Positions 30,823-41,804 are shown, counted from the stretch's first letter. The stretch: DNA of 64,000 nucleotides from Halomonas stenophila (GCF_014192275.1 NZ_JACHXR010000006.1:62001-126000), one strand, 5' to 3'. Notes: generated by a model from the sequence alone, not told the origin. Translations and numbers: made by a program.

Positions 30823-31680
30823 ATGTCAGACGCCGATGAAGGGGTATTGTACGTGGTCGCCACGCCGATTGGGAATCTGGATGACCTGAGCCCCCGGGCC
30901 GCCCGGGTGCTGGGCGAGGTTGCCTTGGTGGCCGCCGAGGACACCCGTCATACGGCCCGCCTGCTGCGCCACCTGGGTATCGCGCCGGCCATGCTCTCGC
31001 TGCACGAGCATAACGAGGCCGCCCGGGTCGACCGGCTCGATGCCCGGCTGGTCGCCGGCGAGGCCGTCGCCCTGGTCAGCGACGCCGGTACCCCGCTGAT
31101 CAGCGACCCCGGCTTCGTGCTGGTGCGCGAGCTGAGGGCCCGGGGGCGGCGGGTCGTGCCGGTGCCCGGGGCCTGCGCCCTGGTGGCGGCGCTGTCTGCG
31201 GCCGGGCTGCCCACCGACCGCTTCCTGTTCAGCGGCTTCCTGCCCGCCAAGGGCGGCGCGCGACGGGCGCGTCTCGAGGCCCTGGCCGAGCGCGACGAGA
31301 CCCTGGTGTTCTACGAGTCCCCGCACCGTATCCGCGACACCCTGGCCGATCTGGCCGTCACCCTCGGGGCGCGTCGGGTGGTGCTGGCCCGGGAGTTGAC
31401 CAAGACCTTCGAGACCTTCCTGGAGGGCAGCGCCCATGCGCTGCTGGAGCGCCTCGCCGAGGACCCGGACCAGGCCCGCGGCGAGTTCGTGGTCATGGTG
31501 GCCGGGGCCGCGCCGCGCCAGGCCGGCGAGGCCGCGGCCATCGAGGCCGACACGCTGCTCGCGGCCCTGCTGGCCGAGGGCGTCGGGGTCAAGCAGGCCG
31601 CCGCGGTGGCGGCACGCATCCTGGGCGGCGCCAAGAAGGCCTGGTACGCGAGGGCCCAGGCGCTCAAGGACGGGGATTGA
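30823..31680 (+). CDS. rsmI: 16S rRNA (cytidine-1402 2'-O)-methyltransferase RsmI
   Basis: This 285-residue SAM-dependent enzyme methylates C1402 in the decoding centre. It is a tetrapyrrole-methylase-fold protein starting GVLYVVATPIGNLDDLSPRA, with LVSDAGTPLISDPGF and FYESPHRIRDTL as family motifs. The C-terminal part includes GVKQAAAVAARILG. Its stop codon overlaps the -35 of the rnpB promoter. RsmH, which modifies the same nucleotide on the base, is encoded 453 bp downstream. Confidence 0.96.
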   Translation: MSDADEGVLYVVATPIGNLDDLSPRAARVLGEVALVAAEDTRHTARLLRHLGIAPAMLSLHEHNEAARVDRLDARLVAGEAVALVSDAGTPLISDPGFVLVRELRARGRRVVPVPGACALVAALSAAGLPTDRFLFSGFLPAKGGARRARLEALAERDETLVFYESPHRIRDTLADLAVTLGARRVVLARELTKTFETFLEGSAHALLERLAEDPDQARGEFVVMVAGAAPRQAGEAAAIEADTLLAALLAEGVGVKQAAAVAARILGGAKKAWYARAQALKDGD

Positions 31681-31705
31681 GAGGGGGGCGAGGCGCTGGT
31701 ATGCT
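31677..31705 (+). promoter_or_regulatory. rnpB promoter
   Basis: TTGAGA (31677-31682) and TATGCT (31700-31705) are spaced by 17 bp. The predicted start near 31712 coincides with the first base of the RNase P RNA P1 helix. The -35 box contains the rsmI stop codon TGA. Confidence 0.8.
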
Positions 31706-31711
31706 TGCCGC

Positions 31712-32078
<367 letters not shown>

Positions 32079-32133
32079 ATCTTCTTAATTTTGCCGTCGC
32101 GCACGGTCCCTGCCAGCCGCCAACGAGAAGTGC

Positions 32134-33090
32134 ATGTCGTCATCCGCTCCCGAACACCCCGTCCGCGGTTTTCGCCATGCCAGCGTGCTGCTCGATGGCG
32201 CCGTCGACGCCCTGGTCCATGATCCGGCCGGTGCCTACCTCGATGGCACCTTCGGGCGCGGGGGCCACTCCCGGGCGATCCTCGAGCGCCTGGCGCCCGA
32301 GGGGCGTCTGCTGGCCATCGATCGCGATCCCCAGGCCATCGCCGAGGCGGCGGCCGTCACCGATCCCCGCTTCGCCATCGAGCGGGGCGACTTCGCTCGC
32401 CTGGGGGACTTCGCCCGCCATCACGACCTCCACGGCCGGCTCGCCGGGGTGCTGCTCGATGTGGGGGTGTCCTCGCCCCAGCTGGATGACCCGGAGCGCG
32501 GGTTCAGCTTCCTGCGCGACGGCCCGCTCGACATGCGCATGGACCCGACCCGGGGCGAGAGCGCCGCGGCCTGGCTCGCCCGGGCCGACGAGGGCGAGAT
32601 CGCTCGGGTCTTCAAGGCCTACGGCGAGGAACGCTTCGCCCGCCGGCTGGCGCGGGCCATCGTCGCGCGCCGCGGCGAGCGGCCCTTCACCCGCACCGCG
32701 GACCTCGCCGAGGTGATCAAGGCCGCCCATCCCGCCTGGGAAAAGGGCAAGCACCCGGCGACCCGGGCCTTCCAGGCGCTGCGCATCCAGGTCAACGGCG
32801 AGCTGGAGCAGCTCGACGCCGCCCTGGCGGCGGCCCTGGAGGCCCTGGCCCCGGGCGGGCACCTGGTGGTGATCAGCTTCCATTCCCTGGAGGATCGTCG
32901 CGTCAAGCGCTTCATCCGCGACCACGTGCGCGGCGATACCCACCTGCCGCGCGGCGTGCCGCTGCGCGATGACCAGATCCAGCGCCGCCTCGAGGCCCTG
33001 GGCAAGGCGCGCCGGCCCGGCGCGGCGGAGGTCGAGGCCAACCCCCGCGCCCGCAGCGCGGTGATGCGCGCGGCGCGCAAACGCTACTGA
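32134..33090 (+). CDS. rsmH: 16S rRNA (cytosine-1402 N4)-methyltransferase RsmH
   Basis: This 318-residue SAM-dependent enzyme (MraW) methylates N4 of C1402 in 16S rRNA. Family motifs are [16 protein letters not shown] (SAM site), [20 protein letters not shown], and the C-terminal [18 protein letters not shown]. It is the first gene of the dcw cluster here. mraZ, which usually precedes it, is missing. ftsL follows after eight bases. Confidence 0.97.
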   Translation: MSSSAPEHPVRGFRHASVLLDGAVDALVHDPAGAYLDGTFGRGGHSRAILERLAPEGRLLAIDRDPQAIAEAAAVTDPRFAIERGDFARLGDFARHHDLHGRLAGVLLDVGVSSPQLDDPERGFSFLRDGPLDMRMDPTRGESAAAWLARADEGEIARVFKAYGEERFARRLARAIVARRGERPFTRTADLAEVIKAAHPAWEKGKHPATRAFQALRIQVNGELEQLDAALAAALEALAPGGHLVVISFHSLEDRRVKRFIRDHVRGDTHLPRGVPLRDDQIQRRLEALGKARRPGAAEVEANPRARSAVMRAARKRY

Positions 33091-33098
33091 GGCTCGCC

Positions 33099-33425
33099 AT
33101 GGCTCAGGGACGACACGCCTCCACCTCCGCCTTCGCCTGGCCGGTGCGCCTGCGACCCAGCCTGGCGCTGATCGGCAACGGCGTGCTGCTGGCGCTGTGC
33201 CTGGGCTCGGCGCTGGCGGTGATCGCCACCAGCCATCTCACCCGCGACCAGTATGCGCGTTTGCAGCAACTCGAGCGCGAGCACCAGCAGCTGCAGACCG
33301 AGTGGGGCCAACTGCTGCTCGAGGAGGGAGCCTGGTCATCCCCGGCCCGCATCGAGCGCCTGGCCACCCAGCGCCTGGAGATGCGCCTGCCGGAGATCGA
33401 CGAAGTGGAGGTGATCCGGCCATGA
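33099..33425 (+). CDS. ftsL: Cell division protein FtsL
   Basis: This 108-residue bitopic protein has one membrane helix (LALIGNGVLLALCLGSALAV, about residues 23-42) and a periplasmic leucine-zipper coiled coil (LQQLEREHQQLQTEWGQLLL). It works with FtsB and FtsQ to activate FtsWI. The size and position between rsmH and ftsI support the call despite low sequence conservation. It overlaps ftsI by four bases. Confidence 0.93.
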   Translation: MAQGRHASTSAFAWPVRLRPSLALIGNGVLLALCLGSALAVIATSHLTRDQYARLQQLEREHQQLQTEWGQLLLEEGAWSSPARIERLATQRLEMRLPEIDEVEVIRP

Positions 33426-35158
33426 GCCAGTCCCCGCGCCCGGCCGTGTCCCCGCGCAAGCCGCCGCCCATGGCGCCCATGGGCAAGGCCCGCTACCGGG
33501 TGATGATGACCCTGGTGCTGGTCGGCCTGGCGCTGCTGGCCGGGCGCATCGTCGACCTGCATGTCTTCGACCGCTCCTTCCTGCAGGGGCAGGGCGATGC
33601 CCGCACCCTGCGCGTCGATGCGATCCCCGCCCACCGCGGCATGATCACCGACCGTCACGGCGAGCCGCTGGCGATTTCCACCCCGGTGGTGACGCTGTGG
33701 GCGAATCCCCAGGACCTGCCCGATGACGGCATCCAGCGCCTGCAGCTGGCACGGGCCCTGGGCCAGGACCTCGACGCCCTGAATGCGCGCATCGAACGCT
33801 ATGCCGATCGCGAGTTCATGTACTTGCGCCGTCGCATGACCCCCGAGGCCGCCCAGCGGGTGCTCGACCTGCGCGTCCCCGGCGTGCACAAGCGAGCCGA
33901 GTACAAGCGCTACTACCCGGCCGGCGAGGTGATCGCCCAGTTGATCGGGGTGACCAATATCGACGACCAGGGCCAGGAGGGCCTCGAGCTGGCCTATCAG
34001 CCCTACCTGGCCGGGGTGCCCGGCCGGCGACGCGTGGTCAAGGACCGCCGGGGGCGGCTGGTCCGGGACCTCGAGGTGCTGCGCGAGGCCGAACCCGGCG
34101 GCGACCTGACGCTGTCCATCGATCAGCGCCTGCAGTACATGGCCTACCGCGAGCTCAAGGCGGCAGTGGGCGAGAACGACGCCGACGGCGGGATGCTGGT
34201 GATGCTCGACGCCCGGACCGGCGAGGTGCTGGCCATGGCCAACCAACCCTCCTATAACCCCAACAACCGCGCCGGCCTCGACCCCAAGGGCCTGCGCAAC
34301 CGGGCCATCGTCGATGTCTACGAGCCCGGTTCGGTGATGAAGCCGCTGGCCATGTCGGCGCTACTCGAGACCGGCAAGTTCCCGCCCGACACCGTGGTGG
34401 ACACCTCGCCGGGCTGGATGGTCATCGACCGCTACACCATCAAGGACATCCGCAACTACGGCGAGCTGAGCCTGGCCGGGATCCTCGAGAAGTCCTCCAA
34501 CATCGGCATGTCCAAGCTGACCCTGCAGCTCGACGACCCGGTGGTGCCCGAGCGCTACCGGGCGCTGGGCCTCGCCAGTGCGCCGGGCACCGGCTTCCCG
34601 GGCGAGGCCAGTGGCAGCGTGCCGTCGCCGGGGGTCTGGTCCAGCAGCCAGTGGGCGGCGCTGTCCTACGGCTATGGCCTGTCGGTCTCGGCGCTGCAGC
34701 TGGCCAGCGCCTATACCGCCATCGCCAACCATGGCGAGCGCCTGCCCCCCTCGCTGCTGCGGCTCGACGAGCCGCCGGCCGGGCAGCCGGTGGTCGAGCC
34801 GGCGGTCGCCGACCGCGTGCTGGGCATGATGGACCAGGTGGTGGCGCCGGGGACGGGCGCCCGGCGCGGCCTGGTGCCCGGCTACAGCGTGGCCGGCAAG
34901 ACCGGGACGGTGCGCAAGACCGGCGGCACGGGCTACGAGGAAGATGCCTACCGCTCGCTGTTCGTGGGCATCGCGCCGGTGTCCGATCCGCGCCTGATCA
35001 CCGTGGTGATGATCGATCATCCCCGGGGGGATGCCTATTACGGCGGGGCCGTGGCGGCACCGGTGTTCTCCCGAGTGGCCGGCAACGCCCTGCGGATACT
35101 CGATGTGCCGCCCGATCGGGTGGCGGGCGACCGGGAGTCGGCCGACGATGCGACCTGA
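33422..35158 (+). CDS. ftsI: Peptidoglycan transpeptidase FtsI (PBP3)
   Basis: This 578-residue class B penicillin-binding protein cross-links septal peptidoglycan. It has a membrane anchor at about 28-45, a dimerisation domain with RGMITDRHGEPLA, and a transpeptidase domain with active site S304-V-M-K307 (EPGSVMKP), S358-S-N360 and K493-T-G495 (AGKTGT). It pairs with FtsW, encoded downstream. The start is ATG 33422 inside the ftsL stop. Confidence 0.97.
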   Translation: MSQSPRPAVSPRKPPPMAPMGKARYRVMMTLVLVGLALLAGRIVDLHVFDRSFLQGQGDARTLRVDAIPAHRGMITDRHGEPLAISTPVVTLWANPQDLPDDGIQRLQLARALGQDLDALNARIERYADREFMYLRRRMTPEAAQRVLDLRVPGVHKRAEYKRYYPAGEVIAQLIGVTNIDDQGQEGLELAYQPYLAGVPGRRRVVKDRRGRLVRDLEVLREAEPGGDLTLSIDQRLQYMAYRELKAAVGENDADGGMLVMLDARTGEVLAMANQPSYNPNNRAGLDPKGLRNRAIVDVYEPGSVMKPLAMSALLETGKFPPDTVVDTSPGWMVIDRYTIKDIRNYGELSLAGILEKSSNIGMSKLTLQLDDPVVPERYRALGLASAPGTGFPGEASGSVPSPGVWSSSQWAALSYGYGLSVSALQLASAYTAIANHGERLPPSLLRLDEPPAGQPVVEPAVADRVLGMMDQVVAPGTGARRGLVPGYSVAGKTGTVRKTGGTGYEEDAYRSLFVGIAPVSDPRLITVVMIDHPRGDAYYGGAVAAPVFSRVAGNALRILDVPPDRVAGDRESADDAT

Positions 35159-35191
35159 GCCCTTCCTTCCCCCCCGTGACGAGAGACGCCC

Positions 35192-36709
35192 ATGGACCTG
35201 ACTGCCACCCGCCTGATCGCCGAGCTGAGCCGATTCTGGCCGGGCCATCGGACGGTCCTGGCCGACCTCGAGCTGCCCGCGCGGCTGTCGTTGTGCCTGG
35301 ATAGCCGGGCCCTGGCGCCGGGCGATGTCTTCCTGGCGGTGCCGGGCGTGGCGGCCGATGGCCGTGACTTCGTGCCCGCCGCCCTGGCGGCGGGGGCCGC
35401 CCTGGTACTGGCCCATGACGATGGCACCGACGCCGGCACGGCGGCCGATGATCCCCGGGTGCTGTGGCTGCCGCACCTGCGCCAGCGGCTCGGCGAACTC
35501 GGCGGGGCCCTCTTCGCCGTCCCCGAGGCCCTGGAGCTGATCGGCGTCACCGGCACCAACGGCAAGAGCTCGGTGACCCACTATATCGCCGCCCTCAGCC
35601 GGGCCCTGGGCCGCGATGCCGGCATGGTCGGCACCCTCGGGCACGGTCGCCCGGGGGCACTGCACCCGGGGACGCTGACCACGCCGGGGCCCCTGGCGCT
35701 GCAGGCCGCCCTCGGCGAGCTGGCCGGCGAAGACATCACCCGGGTGGCCATGGAGGTCTCGTCCCATGCGCTGGAGCAGGGGCGTCTCGACGGCTGCCGA
35801 CTCCAGGCCGCCGTCTTCACCAACCTGAGCCGTGACCATCTCGACTATCACGGCAGCATGGCCGCCTATGCGGCGGCCAAGGCACGGCTCTTCCGCCGCC
35901 CGGAGCTGGCCCTGGCGGTGGTCAACGCCGACGACCCCCTGGCACGGCTGATGCTGGCCGGCCTGGCCGAGGACGTGCGCGTGCTGGCGGTGGGCGAGGA
36001 TGAGGCCGTCACCCTGCGGGTGATGGACTGGATCCCGCATGCCGAAGGCCAGCGCGCGTTGATTGCCACCCCCGAGGGCGAACGGGTGCTGACGCTGCCC
36101 TTGATGGGGCGCTTCACCCTCACCAATGTGCTGCTCGCCATGGCCACCCTCTACGGCCTCGGCGCCGATCTCGAGGCGCTGTTCGCCGCCGCCGCCGAGC
36201 TCGGCCCGGTGCCCGGTCGCATGCAGGCGCTGGCCGCCGGGACGGGCCCCACGGTAGTCATCGACTATGCCCATACCCCCGACGCCCTGGAGAATGCCCT
36301 GGCGGCGCTGCGGGCCCACCTGCCCGGCAGCGGACACCTGTGGTGCCTGTTCGGCTGCGGCGGGGATCGCGACCGTGGCAAGCGGCCGCTGATGGCCGCC
36401 GCCGCCGAGCGCCATGCCGACCGCCTGGTGGTCACCGACGACAATCCCCGCAGCGAGTCGCCGGGGGCGATTCGCGGAGAGATCCTCGACGGCCTCTCGG
36501 CGGAGGCGCGCGGTGCCGCCCGGGCGCGCGACGGGCGTGCGGCGGCGATCCGCGAGGCGATCCGCGAGGCCGCCGACGAGGACGTCATCCTGATCGCCGG
36601 CAAGGGGCACGAGGCCTACCAGGAGATCGCCGGCGTGCGCCATGCCTTCTCGGATCTCGCCGAGGCCGAGGCCGCCCTGGCGGCGCGGGTCACGGGGGGC
36701 GACCCATGA
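35192..36709 (+). CDS. murE: UDP-MurNAc-tripeptide synthetase MurE (DAP-adding)
   Basis: This 505-residue Mur ligase adds meso-diaminopimelate to UDP-MurNAc-L-Ala-D-Glu. The ATP loop is GVTGTNGKSSV, and the DAP-specificity motif DNPR is present (VVTDDNPRSESPG). The carbamoylated lysine region and the C-terminal LIAGKGHEAYQE are typical. It starts 33 bp after ftsI and overlaps murF by four bases. Confidence 0.97.
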   Translation: MDLTATRLIAELSRFWPGHRTVLADLELPARLSLCLDSRALAPGDVFLAVPGVAADGRDFVPAALAAGAALVLAHDDGTDAGTAADDPRVLWLPHLRQRLGELGGALFAVPEALELIGVTGTNGKSSVTHYIAALSRALGRDAGMVGTLGHGRPGALHPGTLTTPGPLALQAALGELAGEDITRVAMEVSSHALEQGRLDGCRLQAAVFTNLSRDHLDYHGSMAAYAAAKARLFRRPELALAVVNADDPLARLMLAGLAEDVRVLAVGEDEAVTLRVMDWIPHAEGQRALIATPEGERVLTLPLMGRFTLTNVLLAMATLYGLGADLEALFAAAAELGPVPGRMQALAAGTGPTVVIDYAHTPDALENALAALRAHLPGSGHLWCLFGCGGDRDRGKRPLMAAAAERHADRLVVTDDNPRSESPGAIRGEILDGLSAEARGAARARDGRAAAIREAIREAADEDVILIAGKGHEAYQEIAGVRHAFSDLAEAEAALAARVTGGDP

Positions 36710-38073
36710 GCGGCGTCGGTCTGGCCTCGCTGGCCGAGGTCGCGCGAGCCCTCGGCCTGGCGCCGCCCGCCGAGGACGTCCCGCTGACCGGGATCGTCAC
36801 CGATACCCGCCGCCTGGCACCGGGGGCGCTGTTCGTGGCGCTCGCCGGCGAACGCTTCGATGCCCATGACTTCCTCGCCCAGGCGCGCGAGGCCGGTGCC
36901 GTGGCGGCGCTGGTCGAGCGGCGCCTCGACGATCCCCTGCCGCAGCTCGAGGTGGCCGACACCCGGCTGGCGCTGGGCCTGCTGGGACGCGCACGCCGCC
37001 GTGCCTGGGGCGGTTCCCTGGTGGCCGTCACCGGCAACAGCGGCAAGACCACGGTCAAGCAGATGCTGGCCACGCTGCTCGCCCGTCGCGGCGAGACCCT
37101 GGCCACCCGCGGCAACCTCAACAACGATATCGGTGCGCCCCTGACGCTGCTCGAGCTGTCTCACGACCACCGCCAGGCGGTGGTCGAACTGGGCGCCAAC
37201 CATCTGGGCGAGATCGCCTGGACGGCGAGCCTGGCCGAGCCCCGGGTGGCGGTCATCACCAACGTTACCGGCGCCCATGTCGGCGAGTTCGGAAGCCCCG
37301 GCCGGATCGCCCAGGCCAAGGCGGAGATCCTGGTGTCGCTGCCCGGTGACGGGGTGGCGGTGCTCAACCGCGACGACCGCTACTTCGCCAGCTGGGCGAG
37401 TCTCGCCGCCCCACGGGACGTGCTGGACTTCTCGGTGGAGGGGCCGGCGCGTCTGCGTGCCGAGACACTGGTCTGCGATGCCCTCGGGCGCTATGCTTTC
37501 ACGCTGTTTTGCGACGATCGCGAACTGGGACGCGTTCAACTGGCCCTGCTCGGCCGTCACAACGTCGCCAACGCCCTGGCCGCCGCCGGTGCGGCGCTGG
37601 CCATGGGCCTGGACGAGGCGGATGTCCTGGCCGGCCTCGAAGCCGTCACGCCGATGCCGGGGCGGCTCAGCGTGGTGGCCGGCATCAAGTCCTCGCGGCT
37701 GCTGGACGATACCTATAATGCCAATCCCGGGGCGGTGAAGGCCGCCCTCGACCTGCTGGTCACGCTGCCCGGACCGCGCTGGTGCCTGCTGGGGGCCATG
37801 GGGGAGCTGGGCGAGGCCTCCGACCGGTTGCATGACGAGGTCGGGCGATACGCAAGAGAACAGGGAATCGACTTTCTCGGCACCCTCGGCGAGGCGGCGC
37901 GGCCGGCCAGCCGCGCTTTCGGCGAGGCGGGTTGCCATTTCGACGATCGGGAGGCGCTGACGCGCCACGTCCTCCATCATCTGCCGCCGGGGGCCAGCGT
38001 GCTGGTCAAGGGCTCGCGCAGTGCCGGCATGGAAGCCGTGGTGTCGGCGCTGTGTCCGGATGCATCAAGGTAA
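36706..38073 (+). CDS. murF: UDP-MurNAc-pentapeptide synthetase MurF
   Basis: This 455-residue ligase adds D-Ala-D-Ala to the UDP-MurNAc-tripeptide. The ATP loop is [16 protein letters not shown]. The family motifs [18 protein letters not shown] and [15 protein letters not shown] are present. The start is ATG 36706 within the murE stop. mraY starts eight bases after its stop. Confidence 0.97.
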   Translation: MSGVGLASLAEVARALGLAPPAEDVPLTGIVTDTRRLAPGALFVALAGERFDAHDFLAQAREAGAVAALVERRLDDPLPQLEVADTRLALGLLGRARRRAWGGSLVAVTGNSGKTTVKQMLATLLARRGETLATRGNLNNDIGAPLTLLELSHDHRQAVVELGANHLGEIAWTASLAEPRVAVITNVTGAHVGEFGSPGRIAQAKAEILVSLPGDGVAVLNRDDRYFASWASLAAPRDVLDFSVEGPARLRAETLVCDALGRYAFTLFCDDRELGRVQLALLGRHNVANALAAAGAALAMGLDEADVLAGLEAVTPMPGRLSVVAGIKSSRLLDDTYNANPGAVKAALDLLVTLPGPRWCLLGAMGELGEASDRLHDEVGRYAREQGIDFLGTLGEAARPASRAFGEAGCHFDDREALTRHVLHHLPPGASVLVKGSRSAGMEAVVSALCPDASR

Positions 38074-38081
38074 CGCACTAC

Positions 38082-39164
38082 ATGCTGCTTTTTCTGGCTG
38101 AACTGCTGGCGCAATTCCAGAGCGCCTTCAACGTCTTCAACTATCTGACCCTGCGCATGATCCTGGGCACCCTGACGGCCCTGGTGCTGTGCCTGTGGCT
38201 CGGCCCGGTGGTGATCCGCCGGCTGGTGGAACGCCAGATCGGCCAGGCCGTGCGCGACGATGGTCCCCAGTCGCATCTCTCCAAGGCCGGCACCCCGACC
38301 ATGGGCGGCGCCATGATCCTGATGGCCATCGCCGTCAGCACCCTGTTGTGGGGGGATCTGCGCAACCACTACGTCTGGGTGGTGCTGGCCGTGACCCTGG
38401 GCTTCGGCGCCATCGGCTGGGTCGACGACTACCGCAAGGTGGTGGAGAAGAACCCCCGGGGGCTACCGGCCCGCTGGAAGTACTTCTGGCAGTCGGTGAT
38501 CGGCCTGGCCGCCGCGGCCATCCTCTACGTCACCGCCGCCTCGCCGGTGGAGACCAGCCTGATCGTGCCGCTGTTCAAGGAATTCGTGCTGCCGCTCGGG
38601 GTGTTCTACGTCGTGCTCACCTACCTGGTGATCGTCGGCAGCTCCAACGCCGTGAACCTCACCGACGGCCTCGACGGCCTGGCGATCATGCCCACCGTGC
38701 TGGTGGCCATGGGCCTGGCGGTGTTCGCCTATGCCAGCGGCAATGTGGTCTTCGCCGACTACCTGCAGATCCCGATGATCCCGGGCGCCGGCGAGCTGGC
38801 CGTGTTCTGTGCGACGATCGCCGGCGCCGGGCTCGGCTTCCTGTGGTTCAACACCTATCCGGCCCAGGTCTTCATGGGCGACGTGGGGGCCCTGGCCCTG
38901 GGCGCCGCCCTCGGCGTGGTGGCGGTGATCGTGCGCCAGGAGATCGTGCTGTTCATCATGGGCGGCATCTTCGTCATGGAGACCGTCTCGGTGATCCTCC
39001 AGGTGGGCTCCTACAAGCTGACCGGGCGACGCATCTTCCGCATGGCCCCGTTGCATCACCACTACGAACTCAAGGGCTGGCCGGAACCGCGGGTCATCGT
39101 GCGCTTCTGGATCATCACCGTGGTGCTGGTGTTGCTGGGGCTCGCCACCCTCAAGATCCGTTGA
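38082..39164 (+). CDS. mraY: Phospho-MurNAc-pentapeptide transferase MraY
   Basis: This 360-residue integral membrane enzyme (about ten helices) makes lipid I from UDP-MurNAc-pentapeptide and undecaprenyl phosphate. Signature segments are [13 protein letters not shown], the aspartate pair in [20 protein letters not shown] and [17 protein letters not shown] (the HHH motif). Length equals that of E. coli MraY. Confidence 0.98.
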   Translation: MLLFLAELLAQFQSAFNVFNYLTLRMILGTLTALVLCLWLGPVVIRRLVERQIGQAVRDDGPQSHLSKAGTPTMGGAMILMAIAVSTLLWGDLRNHYVWVVLAVTLGFGAIGWVDDYRKVVEKNPRGLPARWKYFWQSVIGLAAAAILYVTAASPVETSLIVPLFKEFVLPLGVFYVVLTYLVIVGSSNAVNLTDGLDGLAIMPTVLVAMGLAVFAYASGNVVFADYLQIPMIPGAGELAVFCATIAGAGLGFLWFNTYPAQVFMGDVGALALGAALGVVAVIVRQEIVLFIMGGIFVMETVSVILQVGSYKLTGRRIFRMAPLHHHYELKGWPEPRVIVRFWIITVVLVLLGLATLKIR

Positions 39165-39210
39165 CGCTCCCGAGGAGCCCGACATTCGCCGTCCACGCGA
39201 GGAGCCGCTG

Positions 39211-40599
39211 ATGGTCAAGGTGCCCAAGGGAATGACGCTGGTGGTCGGGCTCGGCGTGTCCGGCCGGGCCATCTGTCGTCACCTGCAACGCCTGGGGCGT
39301 CCCTTCATGGTCGTCGACACCCGGGCCGAGCCGCCCGGCCTCGAGGCCTTTCGCGACGCCCATCCGGGGGTCGCGGTGCACTGCGGGCCGCTCACCGACC
39401 TCGACATGGGTGCGACCCGGGAGGTGGTGGTGAGTCCCGGCGTCGATCCCCGCTCGCCGGGCCTCGCCGACCTGGCCGGCCACCGCGGGCCGCAGGGCGA
39501 GCCCCTGGTGGTGGGGGAGATGGCGCTGTTCGTGCGGGCCTGCCGGGTCCCCATCGCCGCCATCACCGGGGCCAACGCCAAGTCCACGGTGACCACCCTG
39601 CTCGGCGAGATGGCGGTCGAGGCCGGCCGTCGGGTGGCGGTGGGCGGCAACCTCGGCACCCCGGCGCTGGACCTGCTCGCCGAGCGGCCCGATGCCGAGC
39701 TGTACGTGCTCGAGCTGTCGAGCTTCCAGCTCGAGACCACGCCCTGTCTCGGCGCCGACACCGCCGCCTTCCTCAATCTCTCCGAGGACCACCTGGACCG
39801 CCATGGCGACCTGGCCGGCTACCGGGCCGCCAAGCTGGGCATCTTCCGGGGAGCCCGCCATGGCGTGGTCAATGCCGAGGAGCCCGACACCTGGCCGGCC
39901 GTGCCGCTGCCGGCGCTGGACCGCTTCACCACCCGCCCGCCCGAGGCGGGGGAGTGGGGCATCGGCGAGCATGATGATGGCACGGGGCCCCGGCCCTGGC
40001 TGATGCATGGCGACGCGCCCCTGATGCCTGCCGAGGCGGTACGCCTGCCCGGTCGGCACAACCAGGCCAATGCCCTGGCGGCCCTGGCCATGGGGCATCG
40101 CCTGGGGTTTCCGCTCGCCGCCATGTGCCGGGTGCTGGAACGCTTCCCGGGCCTGCCCCATCGCGGCGAGCTGGTGGCCGAGATCGGCGGGGTGCGCTGG
40201 ATCAACGACTCCAAGGGCACCAACGTGGGGGCGACCCTGGCCGCCATTGCCGGCCTGGGGCCGACCCTGGCGGGCCGGCTGATCCTGTTGGCCGGCGGGG
40301 TCGGCAAGGGGGCCGACTTCACCCCCCTGGCCGCGCCGCTGGCCCGCTATGGTCGCGAGGCGATCCTCTTCGGGCGTGACGCGGATAAACTGGAAGCCGC
40401 TCTCGCGGGCGGCTTGCCCCTGCAGCGCGTCGAGGACCTGGGGGCGGCCATGGAGCGGGCCGCGGAGATCGCCGAGCCGGGGGATTGCGTGCTGCTGTCG
40501 CCGGCCTGTGCCAGTCTCGACCAGTTCCGCGACTATCAGGCGCGGGGGGAGGCCTTCCGCGGCACCGTGCAGCGCCTGGCCGGGGAGGGCACGCCATGA
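39211..40599 (+). CDS. murD: UDP-MurNAc-L-Ala D-glutamate ligase MurD
   Basis: This 462-residue ligase adds D-glutamate to UDP-MurNAc-L-Ala. The N-terminal domain has VVGLGVSGRAICRHL. The ATP loop reads GANAKSTVTTL, the Ala-for-Gly variant also seen in pseudomonads from memory. ELSSFQLETT and INDSKGTNVGATLAAI are family motifs. It overlaps ftsW by four bases. Confidence 0.97.
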   Translation: MVKVPKGMTLVVGLGVSGRAICRHLQRLGRPFMVVDTRAEPPGLEAFRDAHPGVAVHCGPLTDLDMGATREVVVSPGVDPRSPGLADLAGHRGPQGEPLVVGEMALFVRACRVPIAAITGANAKSTVTTLLGEMAVEAGRRVAVGGNLGTPALDLLAERPDAELYVLELSSFQLETTPCLGADTAAFLNLSEDHLDRHGDLAGYRAAKLGIFRGARHGVVNAEEPDTWPAVPLPALDRFTTRPPEAGEWGIGEHDDGTGPRPWLMHGDAPLMPAEAVRLPGRHNQANALAALAMGHRLGFPLAAMCRVLERFPGLPHRGELVAEIGGVRWINDSKGTNVGATLAAIAGLGPTLAGRLILLAGGVGKGADFTPLAAPLARYGREAILFGRDADKLEAALAGGLPLQRVEDLGAAMERAAEIAEPGDCVLLSPACASLDQFRDYQARGEAFRGTVQRLAGEGTP

Positions 40600-41804
40600 G
40601 TCGCCTGTCCCGGCTGCGCGCCCGGCTGTCCACCGCCGAGCAGCCCTTCGATGGCTGGCTGGTGCTCGCGGCGCTGGCGCTGCTGCTGCTCGGCTGGGTG
40701 ATGGTCACCTCGGCCTCCACCGAGGTGGCCTCCAGCCTCACCGGCAACGCCTGGTACTTCAGCCTGCGCCACGGCACCTTCCTGCTGGTGTCGCTGGTCG
40801 TTGCCGCCCTGGCGCTGCGGGTGCCCCTGGGCTGGTGGAAGGCCAACGGGCCCCTGTTGCTGCTGGTGGGCATGGTGCTGCTGGCGCTGGTGCTGGTGGT
40901 CGGCCGCGAGGTCAACGGCAGCCGCCGCTGGCTGTCGCTGCCCGGCGTGCCCTTCAACCTGCAGGCCTCGGAAATCGCCAAGCTGTGCCTGATCACCTAC
41001 CTGGCCGGCTACCTCGAGCGCTTCCTGCCCCAGGTTCGCCGGGAGTGGGGCGCCTTCCTGCGGCCGCTGGCGGTGATGGCGGTGATGGGTGGGCTGCTGA
41101 TCCTGGAGCCGGACTACGGGGCGGTGGTGGTGATGACCGGCTGCGTGATGGGCATGCTGCTGATGGCGGGGGCGCCCTGGGGGCGCTTCCTGCTGCTGAT
41201 GCTGCTGGTGGCGGCCCTCGGCGCCATCGCCGCCATCGCCGAGCCCTACCGCATGGCGCGCCTGACCAGCTTCGCCGACCCCTGGGCCGACCAGTTCGCC
41301 AGCGGCTACCAGCTGACCCAGGCGCTGATCGCCTTCGGCAGAGGGCACTGGCTGGGGATGGGGCTCGGCAACAGCGTGCAGAAGCTGTTCTACCTGCCCG
41401 AGGCCCACACCGACTTCGTGTTCGCCGTGCTCGCCGAGGAGCTGGGCCTGGTCGGTGCCGTCGTGGTGGTGGGGCTGTTCGCCCTGCTGGTGTGGCGGGC
41501 CATGGCGGTGGGGCGGCGGGCCGAGCTGGCCAGGCTGCCGTTTGCCGCCTACGTCAGCTACGGCATCGCCCTGGTGATCGGCGCCCAGGCCTTCATCAAC
41601 ATCGCCGTCAGTACCGGCATGCTGCCTACCAAGGGGCTGACGCTGCCGCTGCTCAGCTACGGTGGCTCGAGCCTGGTGGTCAGCTGCGTGATGATGGCGA
41701 TCCTGCTGCGGGCGGATATCGAGACCCGACAGGCGCAGCGTCGTGCCCGGCCCACGGCTAGCCGGGTGGCGCCGGCCGGCAAGCCACAAGGAAGCGGATC
41801 ATGA
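40596..41804 (+). CDS. ftsW: Septal peptidoglycan glycosyltransferase FtsW
   Basis: This 402-residue SEDS-family protein with about ten membrane helices polymerises lipid II at the septum in complex with FtsI. Conserved segments are REVNGSRRWLSLPGVPFNLQ (trimmed; including the catalytic-loop region), EAHTDFVFAVLAEELGLVG with the key Asp, and LPLLSYGGSSLVVSC. It starts within the murD stop and overlaps murG by four bases. Confidence 0.97.
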   Translation: MSRLSRLRARLSTAEQPFDGWLVLAALALLLLGWVMVTSASTEVASSLTGNAWYFSLRHGTFLLVSLVVAALALRVPLGWWKANGPLLLLVGMVLLALVLVVGREVNGSRRWLSLPGVPFNLQASEIAKLCLITYLAGYLERFLPQVRREWGAFLRPLAVMAVMGGLLILEPDYGAVVVMTGCVMGMLLMAGAPWGRFLLLMLLVAALGAIAAIAEPYRMARLTSFADPWADQFASGYQLTQALIAFGRGHWLGMGLGNSVQKLFYLPEAHTDFVFAVLAEELGLVGAVVVVGLFALLVWRAMAVGRRAELARLPFAAYVSYGIALVIGAQAFINIAVSTGMLPTKGLTLPLLSYGGSSLVVSCVMMAILLRADIETRQAQRRARPTASRVAPAGKPQGSGS

